A stretch of 18,522 bases of DNA, from contig CABPWC010000019.1 of assembly GCA_902461025.1 (NCBI GenBank), positions 1-18,522 on the forward strand, given 5' to 3'. This document shows positions 1 through 5,544 of the stretch, one piece after another. Origin of the DNA: an uncultured Streptococcus sp. (lineage in GTDB: Bacteria; Bacillota; Bacilli; Lactobacillales; Streptococcaceae). How positions within the stretch are numbered: the stretch's first letter is position 1; each line of letters begins with the position of its first letter. The position numbers and the translations under genes are program-made. Under the pieces are notes generated by a model. That model saw nothing but the letters and a program-made list of their open reading frames with translations, was not told where the DNA came from and did no database searches.

Positions 1-2
1 CA

Positions 3-1367
3 AAGGATTTTGTCTGGGGTTCCTCAACTTCTGGGCCACAGACAGAAGGGCGAGTTCCTGGTGACGGAAAGGGATATAATCTCTGGGATTATTGGTTTCA
101 AGTGGAACCAAATCGCTACTACAATGGGATTGGACCAGACAAGACATCGACCTTCTATGAAAACTGGGAAAAAGATATCGAATTATTGTTAGAAACAGGG
201 CATACAGCCTTTCGGACCTCTATCCAGTGGTCTCGTATTTTCCCACAAGGACGTGGAGAGGTCAATCCTCAAGGTGTGGCTTTTTACCGTCAGGTCTTTG
301 AAGCTATTAAGGCTAAGGGTATTCGTCTTTTAGTCAATCTCTATCACTTTGACCTGCCTTTTGCCCTTCAAGAAGATGGCGATGGTTGGGAAAATAAGGC
401 GACCATCAAGGCTTATGAAGACTATGCGCGTTTCTGTTTTGAAACTTATGGAGACTTGGTAGACCAATGGATTACCTTCAATGAGCCTATCGTTCCTGTA
501 GAGTTTGGCTATTTCTATGATGCCCATTATCCTCATAAGGTAGATGCCAAAGCTGCGGTTCAGGTAGCCTATAACACTCAACTGGCCAGCACTCTTGCGG
601 TGAAGGCTTGTCACGAGATGTTGCCTGATTCTAAGATTGGAATTGTCCTCAACTTGACACCCGCTTATCCACGTAGTCAGCATCCTGCCGATGTCAAAGC
701 TGCTCGCATTGCTGACCTCTTCCAAGCACAATCTTTCCTAGATCCGTCAGTTTTGGGAACTTATCCAGAAGAATTGGTGGAAATTTTAGCTGATCATGAT
801 TTGTTGCCAGATTCTACAGCAGAAGAGTTGGAGCTTATTCGTGAGCACACAGTAGATTTCCTTGGAGTTAACTACTATCAACCCTTGCGTGTCATGGCGC
901 CACGTTTTGCTAAGCATCCTGATAGTCCACTCTTGCCAGAACATTTCTATGAACCTTATGTCATGCCTGGTCGTAAGATCAATCCGCACCGTGGTTGGGA
1001 AATCTACGAGCAAGGAATTTATGACATTGCCCAAAACATCAAGGAAAACTATGGCAATATCGAGTGGATGTTGACAGAGAATGGGATGGGCGTTGAAGGT
1101 GAAGATAAATTCCGCGAAAATGGAATGATTCAGGATGATTATCGTATTGACTTTGTCAAAGGTCACCTTCGTGAGCTTCATCGTGCCATTGAAGATGGCG
1201 CTAACTGTAAAGGCTACTTGATTTGGACCTTTATCGACTGCTGGTCATGGCTCAACAGCTATAAAAACCGCTATGGTTTGGTCGAGCTTGACTTAGAAAC
1301 ACAAGAACGCCGCTTGAAAAAATCAGGCCACTGGTTCAAAGAACTCAGTGACAATAATGGATTTTAA
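3..1367 (+). CDS. Glycoside hydrolase family 1 (6-phospho-beta-glucosidase-like), 5' end cut by window
   Basis: The reading frame is open from the first full codon at position 3 and begins KDFVWGSSTSGPQTEG, the usual GH1 N-terminus. Only about 5-8 residues are missing to the left, and the ATG at 102 is internal. The acid/base Glu lies in the TFNEP motif (Glu codon 483-485) and the nucleophile Glu in the LTENG motif (Glu codon 1077-1079), so both catalytic residues of this retaining enzyme are present. It is cytoplasmic, with no signal peptide visible. Relatives in streptococci cleave PTS-imported phospho-beta-glucosides or beta-glucosides. The C-terminal stretch SWLNSYKNRYG resembles the phosphate-binding loop of 6-phospho-beta-galactosidase (SWSNGYEKRYG), but the Lys is shifted by one position, so the exact substrate is open. 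The gene ends at a bidirectional terminator. The family call is secure; the substrate is not. Confidence 0.93.
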   Translation, partial: KDFVWGSSTSGPQTEGRVPGDGKGYNLWDYWFQVEPNRYYNGIGPDKTSTFYENWEKDIELLLETGHTAFRTSIQWSRIFPQGRGEVNPQGVAFYRQVFEAIKAKGIRLLVNLYHFDLPFALQEDGDGWENKATIKAYEDYARFCFETYGDLVDQWITFNEPIVPVEFGYFYDAHYPHKVDAKAAVQVAYNTQLASTLAVKACHEMLPDSKIGIVLNLTPAYPRSQHPADVKAARIADLFQAQSFLDPSVLGTYPEELVEILADHDLLPDSTAEELELIREHTVDFLGVNYYQPLRVMAPRFAKHPDSPLLPEHFYEPYVMPGRKINPHRGWEIYEQGIYDIAQNIKENYGNIEWMLTENGMGVEGEDKFRENGMIQDDYRIDFVKGHLRELHRAIEDGANCKGYLIWTFIDCWSWLNSYKNRYGLVELDLETQERRLKKSGHWFKELSDNNGF

Positions 1368-1389
1368 GCTACTTTTCAAATAGATTCAA

Positions 1390-1439
1390 AAAAACCATTG
1401 GAAATGAACTTCTCAATTTGAGAACTTCCAATGGTTTTT
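1390..1439. terminator. Bidirectional intrinsic terminator between GH1 gene and rhomboid gene
   Basis: Arms 1390-1403 and 1426-1439 form a 14-bp perfect stem built on ACCATTGGAA/TTCCAATGGT. A nested hairpin lies inside (TTCTC 1410-1414 with GAGAA 1420-1424). The A-run at the left and T-run at the right allow termination in both directions, which fits two convergent genes ending at 1367 and 1447. Confidence 0.9.
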
Positions 1440-1446
1440 CTTGTTC

Positions 1447-2121
1447 TTAGAATAGTCCGATAAAAAGTAGTAGAGCTGATAAAGCAATAAAAGCTAGGGT
1501 TGCAAGACCACGTTGGCCTGGGCTGTAAATCTTTCGTTCTCCTCGAACTGGGAAGACGATAGCCAGTAATGCACCGCCGACAGCACCCCCGACATGCCCA
1601 GCAAGGCTGATACCAGGCATTAAAATACTACCCACTAGGTTAATCACTAAGAGGGAGAGGTAGGATTGACCAAGTTGTTGGAGATAGGGATTGCGTGAAG
1701 CATATCGGAGAACAACAATAGAGGCAAACATACCGTAGAGGGCAGTTGAAGCACCTGCAGTAATAGCATTGGGACTAAAAACTAGGACAAAGAGATTTCC
1801 CATCATACCTGATAGAAGGTAGATAAAGAAAAACTGTTTGGAGCCAAAGATTTGCTCCATCTGACGTCCCAAAAAGTAGAGGGATAGCATATTGACTAAA
1901 AAGTGCTGCAAGCCAATGTGGACAAAGGTTGCGGAGAATAAGCGCCAGATTTGTTCAGGCATGGCCTTGATAGCAGGGGGATACACAGCTCCGAATTTAT
2001 ACAAGGTGGCTGCGCTGGTATAGTTGAAACCACTGGTTAGAAACATGAGTATAAAAACCAGGGTTGTCACGAGTAGAAAGAAGCTCGTGACAGGATACCG
2101 ACGATCAAAAATTTCTTTCAT
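1447..2121 (-). CDS. Rhomboid family intramembrane serine protease
   Basis: This is a 224-residue polytopic membrane protein, the usual length for a minimal six-helix bacterial rhomboid. The catalytic dyad is visible: Ser125 in AGASTALYG and His176 in SLAGHVGGAVGG. The HxxxN motif (His73, Asn77) in the second transmembrane helix supplies the oxyanion site. Rhomboids cleave transmembrane substrates within the membrane; the substrate cannot be told from sequence. I chose the ATG at 2119-2121 (MKEIFDRRYP), because the longer open frame back to 2295 only reads through fthC. An AAGGAGG ribosome binding site lies 9 nt upstream, inside the end of fthC, and the two genes overlap by 17 bp, so translation is probably coupled. 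It is the last gene of the dapH operon. Confidence 0.92.
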   Translation of the reverse strand: MKEIFDRRYPVTSFFLLVTTLVFILMFLTSGFNYTSAATLYKFGAVYPPAIKAMPEQIWRLFSATFVHIGLQHFLVNMLSLYFLGRQMEQIFGSKQFFFIYLLSGMMGNLFVLVFSPNAITAGASTALYGMFASIVVLRYASRNPYLQQLGQSYLSLLVINLVGSILMPGISLAGHVGGAVGGALLAIVFPVRGERKIYSPGQRGLATLAFIALSALLLFIGLF

Positions 2122-2644
2122 AGATGAGTACCTCCTTAACGGGAATATCGTGTAGATCAGGATGGAAGTTCTGAATCTGACAAGGATAAAGCGTACTAAT
2201 AGTATGACCTGGGAAATGCTCCAAGTAGCGGTCGTAGTAGCCACCACCGTAGCCAACCCTATATCTTGAAGGATTGAAAGCCAAACAAGGTACATGAATC
2301 AGGTCAATCTGAGAGGGTTCAAGGATTGTGAAGTCTCCTTGAGGTTCAAGAAGTCCAAAAGAATTTCTCTCAAGTTGTTCTGGTTTATAGACGACAAAGT
2401 CCATTTTTCCATGTGGATAGGTTTTGGGAATGAGGATAGTCTTCCCATCTTTTTGAGCCTGTTCAATGAGTCTAGCTGTCTGAAATTCATGAGGGAAAGA
2501 CAGGTAAGTAGCGATGGTTTTTGCTTCCTTGTAGAAGGGATGTAGAAGTAGTTGCTCATTCAACCAAGCGTCCATGACTTCCTTTCCTTCGGCTGATAGA
2601 GATTTGAGTTCTTGCAAGACCTGCTTGCGTAGGGCTTTTTTCAT
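2105..2644 (-). CDS. fthC: 5-formyltetrahydrofolate cyclo-ligase
   Basis: The 179-residue protein converts 5-formyl-THF to 5,10-methenyl-THF with ATP in one-carbon metabolism. Family marks are the basic N-terminus (MKKALRKQVLQEL) and the C-terminal ATP-binding signature GYGGGYYDRYL around residues 132-142. The Asn-Pro-Ser-Arg segment (FNPSRYRVGYGGGYYD) that precedes the signature is also typical. The start ATG (2642-2644) lies only 3 nt after the stop of the M20 deacetylase gene, with a GGAG site overlapping that gene's end, which is an operon arrangement. The 3' end overlaps the rhomboid start by 17 bp. Confidence 0.93.
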   Translation of the reverse strand: MKKALRKQVLQELKSLSAEGKEVMDAWLNEQLLLHPFYKEAKTIATYLSFPHEFQTARLIEQAQKDGKTILIPKTYPHGKMDFVVYKPEQLERNSFGLLEPQGDFTILEPSQIDLIHVPCLAFNPSRYRVGYGGGYYDRYLEHFPGHTISTLYPCQIQNFHPDLHDIPVKEVLIYERNF

Positions 2645-2647
2645 TGT

Positions 2648-3778
2648 TTACTCCGCAGCTTTCTTTGCTAAAAAGCTTGATACAGCCTCGACTCCAATTG
2701 TCAGAGCTTCTTCATTAGGACTCATCTTTGGATGATGAAGGGCATAGGGACTATCAATTCCAAGCCAGAACATGACACCGGGAACCTTGGAGAGAAGATA
2801 ACCAAAGTCTTCTCCTGTCATGGCAGGGTCGATATCGATTAGTTCAATTCCATCTTTTTCATCAAAGAAGGTCATCAACTCCTGGGCTAATTCAGGGTTG
2901 TTTTCGACAGGTAGGTAACCTCCCTGCTTGAGTTCAACTTCCACATCCATATCAAAAGCAGCTGCGACACCTTCAGCGATGGCTTTGATACGTTTTTGAA
3001 CTAAGAGGCTCATGCTATGTGTGAGAGCTCGAATGGTTCCATGCAAGAAAGCTGTATCAGCGATGACATTATTGGTTGTTCCAGCTTGAAAGACACCGAA
3101 AGTGACGACAGCTCCCTCGATAGGATCGACATTACGGCTGACAACCGACTGAACTTGAGTGATAAAATAGCTAGCTGCAACCAGAGCATCGTTTGCTTGA
3201 TGTGGAAAGGCAGCGTGACCACCTTTACCCTTGAAACGAATCTTGACTTCGCAAGTTCCTGCAAAGAGTGTATGGGTATTGGTCGCAATCTGACCAACTT
3301 TTAGGTCTGGACGAACATGAAGCCCATAGAATTGGTCAGGCAACCAGTCGCCAAAGGCCCCATCTTCATACATGAGCATGCCACCTGCTTCATTTTCCTC
3401 GGCAGGTTGGAAGAGAAAGAGGAGATTGTTTTTAGGTTGGTTTTCTAGAGCACGTTCGAGACTTCCTAGGGCAATGGTCATGTGAAAGTCGTGCCCACAA
3501 GCATGCATACGGTCTGGGTGCTGAGAGGCAAAGGCAAGACCTGTTTGTTCAACGATTGGGAGTCCGTCGATATCTGTCCGCCAACCGATGGTACGTTCTG
3601 GCTGACTTCCCTGTAAATAAACTAAAATACCTGTTCGCCAAGTACGAATCTGAACAAAATCCTTACCAGCTGTTAATTTCTCGATGACATTGAGCAAATA
3701 AGCTTGAGTCTTGAATTCTTCTAAACCAATCTCAGGAATTTGGTGAAGGTCGCGTCGAGTCTGAATCAAATCTAACAT
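2648..3778 (-). CDS. N-acetyldiaminopimelate deacetylase (M20 family)
   Basis: This 376-residue cytoplasmic metallohydrolase of the M20D amidohydrolase group has metal ligands in place: Cys94 and His96 in HACGHDFH, Glu127/Glu128 in QPAEENEAGG, His154 in YGLHV, and a C-terminal HHP (His348-349). The dimerisation (lid) domain lies at roughly 175-290. M20D enzymes also include hippurate and N-acyl-amino-acid hydrolases. The choice of N-acetyl-diaminopimelate deacetylase (YkuR/DapEL type) rests on the adjacent dapH, which makes its upstream intermediate. It would release L,L-diaminopimelate for lysine and peptidoglycan synthesis. The start ATG 3776-3778 is preceded by an AAGGAAA site. Confidence 0.9.
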   Translation of the reverse strand: MLDLIQTRRDLHQIPEIGLEEFKTQAYLLNVIEKLTAGKDFVQIRTWRTGILVYLQGSQPERTIGWRTDIDGLPIVEQTGLAFASQHPDRMHACGHDFHMTIALGSLERALENQPKNNLLFLFQPAEENEAGGMLMYEDGAFGDWLPDQFYGLHVRPDLKVGQIATNTHTLFAGTCEVKIRFKGKGGHAAFPHQANDALVAASYFITQVQSVVSRNVDPIEGAVVTFGVFQAGTTNNVIADTAFLHGTIRALTHSMSLLVQKRIKAIAEGVAAAFDMDVEVELKQGGYLPVENNPELAQELMTFFDEKDGIELIDIDPAMTGEDFGYLLSKVPGVMFWLGIDSPYALHHPKMSPNEEALTIGVEAVSSFLAKKAAE

Positions 3779-3807
3779 ATCTAATTTCCTTCTATATGAA
3801 ACGATAA

Positions 3808-3832
3808 AGAGGCTGGAAAAGTTTCCGCCTCT
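3808..3832 (-). other. Hairpin between dapH and deacetylase gene
   Basis: In the 62-nt gap between dapH and the M20 gene, AGAGGC (3827-3832 read on the minus strand) pairs with GCCTCT (3808-3813). An inner GGAA/TTCC stem and a one-base bulge complete the hairpin. The following T-run is short (TTTATC), so this is at best a leaky terminator or an mRNA processing/stability hairpin that could lower expression of the downstream genes. Confidence 0.5.
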
Positions 3833-3840
3833 GTTACTAA

Positions 3841-4539
3841 TTACAAGGTACGAAGTGCATCCTCTAGCGCTGTTTTTTGTTGGGTTTGGCTATCGATTTC
3901 TTTGATAACACGAGCTGGAACACCAGCTACCACAACATTTTCTGGAACATCTTGAGTGACGATGGCACCTGCAGCGACAACAGAACCGCTACCGATTTGA
4001 ACACCTTCGATAACCACAGCGTTAGCACCGATGAGTACATTATCACCGACACGGACAGGCTCTGCACTAGCTGGTTCGATAACACCTGCAAGAACAGCAC
4101 CAGCACCTACGTGACTATTTTTACCGACAATAGCACGTCCACCTAGAATAGCACCCATGTCAATCATAGTACCAGCACCGATTTCAGCACCAATATTGAT
4201 TACAGCTCCCATCATGATAACAGCGTTGTCGCCAATCTCAACCTGGTCACGGATGATAGCCCCTGGTTCGATACGAGCATTGATGTCGCGTTTATCAAGA
4301 AGAGGTACAGCTGAGTTGCGAGCGTCTTGCTCAACAACATAATCTTTATTTTCTGTTAGTCCTTCAAGAAGAGGTGCGATATCCTTCCAGTCTCCAAAAA
4401 GAACATTTCCAAGCTTGGTAACAGAAGCAGGGATAGATCCAGTAAGCTGCCCCTCAAAGGTCACTTTTACACTTGTCTTTTTCTCAGCATTGGCGATAAA
4501 TTGGATAATTTCTTGTGCATTCATTTTTGTAGCAGTCAT
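3841..4539 (-). CDS. dapH: 2,3,4,5-tetrahydropyridine-2,6-dicarboxylate N-acetyltransferase
   Basis: The 232-residue protein has an N-terminal alpha/beta part (1-85) and a left-handed beta-helix made of hexapeptide repeats (about 88-205), for example IGDNAVIMMGAVINIG, IDMGAILGGRAIVGKN and VAAGAIVTQDV. It closely matches, from memory, B. subtilis YkuQ/DapH, including ARIEPGAIIRDQVEIG. It acetylates tetrahydrodipicolinate using acetyl-CoA, the first step of the acetylase branch of diaminopimelate/lysine synthesis. It is often mislabelled DapD (succinylase). The start at 4539 (MTATKM) has an AGGAGA site 6 nt upstream; the next ATG five codons in is less well placed. It heads the operon dapH-deacetylase-fthC-rhomboid. 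Its product feeds the neighbouring deacetylase. Confidence 0.94.
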   Translation of the reverse strand: MTATKMNAQEIIQFIANAEKKTSVKVTFEGQLTGSIPASVTKLGNVLFGDWKDIAPLLEGLTENKDYVVEQDARNSAVPLLDKRDINARIEPGAIIRDQVEIGDNAVIMMGAVINIGAEIGAGTMIDMGAILGGRAIVGKNSHVGAGAVLAGVIEPASAEPVRVGDNVLIGANAVVIEGVQIGSGSVVAAGAIVTQDVPENVVVAGVPARVIKEIDSQTQQKTALEDALRTL

Positions 4540-4570
4540 AGATGTCTCCTCACTCTTTGTAATGCTTACT

Positions 4571-4576
4571 ATTCTA
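4571..4576 (-). promoter_or_regulatory. Extended -10 promoter of dapH operon
   Basis: Read on the minus strand the sequence is TTGGTAGAAT, giving -10 TAGAAT (4571-4576) with the TGn extension at 4577-4579. No good -35 is visible. It lies about 32 nt upstream of the dapH start and directly abuts the T-run of the upstream terminator. Confidence 0.7.
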
Positions 4577-4578
4577 CC

Positions 4579-4604
4579 AAAAAAGGCTTCAAAATTGAAG
4601 CCTT
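4579..4604 (-). terminator. Intrinsic terminator after EamA transporter gene
   Basis: On the minus strand, AAGGCTTCAA (4595-4604) pairs with TTGAAGCCTT (4583-4592), followed by a run of six T. The stem begins within the stop codon of the transporter gene. The T-run runs into the dapH extended -10. Confidence 0.9.
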
Positions 4605-5535
4605 AAGTGTTAAAAGAAGATTCTTTCAGTTTGTCCTTTGATTCTTCGATGGATAAGAAGATCATGGGAATAATAATCAAAATCATAGCTAATAGCAGGT
4701 AGCCATCCAAGACCAGACCTAGAAACAGAACGCTTAGAATAGCAGAGGATAGCGGTTCACTTGCACTAACCACTGACACCACCAATGGGGATACGAGCGA
4801 GACAGCCTTCATGGATAGGAAAAAGGCGAAAGCTGTTCCCAAAAAGGCAATGGTCAAACAAATCAAGATGCTCACCCAATCCAGCTGAAAGCTAATTCTA
4901 TATACAGGGTAGAGAAAATTACTAAAGAGTCCAGCTAGCATCATTCCCCAACCAACAGTGGGAACAAAACCATATTTTCGAGCAAATGGCTGGGGCAAAA
5001 TGACATTAAACATGACGCCCAGCGCACTGAGAAGTCCAGTTAGTAAGGCGATAGGAGTGATGGATAGCTTAGACAAATCGCCTTTGGTAGCCATCAAAAA
5101 GACCCCAAACATTGCAGTTAAAACATAGAAAATCGCTTTTTTAGAAGCTTTTTTCTTGTAGATGATACGGTTGTAGATAAGAATGAAGACAGGACTGATA
5201 AATTGTAGGATTGTTGCCGTTGTCGCATTAGAGTATTCTACACAGAGATAGAAGAAATACTGAACAGAGAATATTCCTAAGATGGCATAAGCCAGAAAAG
5301 GCAGGTAGTTTTTGCGCTTTCTCCAGATATCGAATAGCTGTGAGCGAAACTTAAAGCTAGACAAGATGAGCACGAAACCACCTGCAAGGCTTAGTCGCAT
5401 GGAAGTAATCCAGCCGGATGATACTTGATAATGCGTAAAGAAGAATTCTCCTAAAATGCCACAAATACCCCATATTAATCCAGATAGGAGGGAGTAAATG
5501 GTTCCCTTAAAAATATTCTTTTGATACTGATTCAT
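4603..5535 (-). CDS. EamA/DMT-superfamily transporter
   Basis: This 310-residue hydrophobic protein has about ten transmembrane segments in two EamA repeats. The first repeat starts near residue 10 (GTIYSLLSGLIWGICGILGE) and the second near 158 (ITPIALLTGLLSALGVMFNV). The SAxEPxxSAIL-type motif near the end (VSASEPLSSAILSVLFLG) is typical of the family. DMT members export amino acids or other small metabolites; the substrate here cannot be named. The start ATG is 9 nt after the pbp1b stop and has no Shine-Dalgarno-like sequence (CCTTTCTGT precedes it), so translation probably depends on ribosomes finishing pbp1b. The C-terminus is short and charged. Confidence 0.88.
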   Translation of the reverse strand: MNQYQKNIFKGTIYSLLSGLIWGICGILGEFFFTHYQVSSGWITSMRLSLAGGFVLILSSFKFRSQLFDIWRKRKNYLPFLAYAILGIFSVQYFFYLCVEYSNATTATILQFISPVFILIYNRIIYKKKASKKAIFYVLTAMFGVFLMATKGDLSKLSITPIALLTGLLSALGVMFNVILPQPFARKYGFVPTVGWGMMLAGLFSNFLYPVYRISFQLDWVSILICLTIAFLGTAFAFFLSMKAVSLVSPLVVSVVSASEPLSSAILSVLFLGLVLDGYLLLAMILIIIPMIFLSIEESKDKLKESSFNT

Positions 5536-5544
5536 ACAGAAAGG

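Noticed and set aside
330..1181. Two minus-strand open frames of over 130 codons opposite the GH1 gene
   Set aside because: They are antisense shadows: no ribosome sites, no recognisable protein motifs, and the plus-strand frame carries both GH1 catalytic motifs.
2122..2295. 58-codon N-terminal extension of the rhomboid protein
   Set aside because: This stretch is fthC read in another frame; the ATG at 2121 has an AAGGAGG site and gives the normal rhomboid length.
3643..3650. TACGAATC resembling the competence ComX (cin) box TACGAATA
   Set aside because: It differs at the last base, lies inside the deacetylase coding region on the opposite strand, and has no gene start downstream in that direction.
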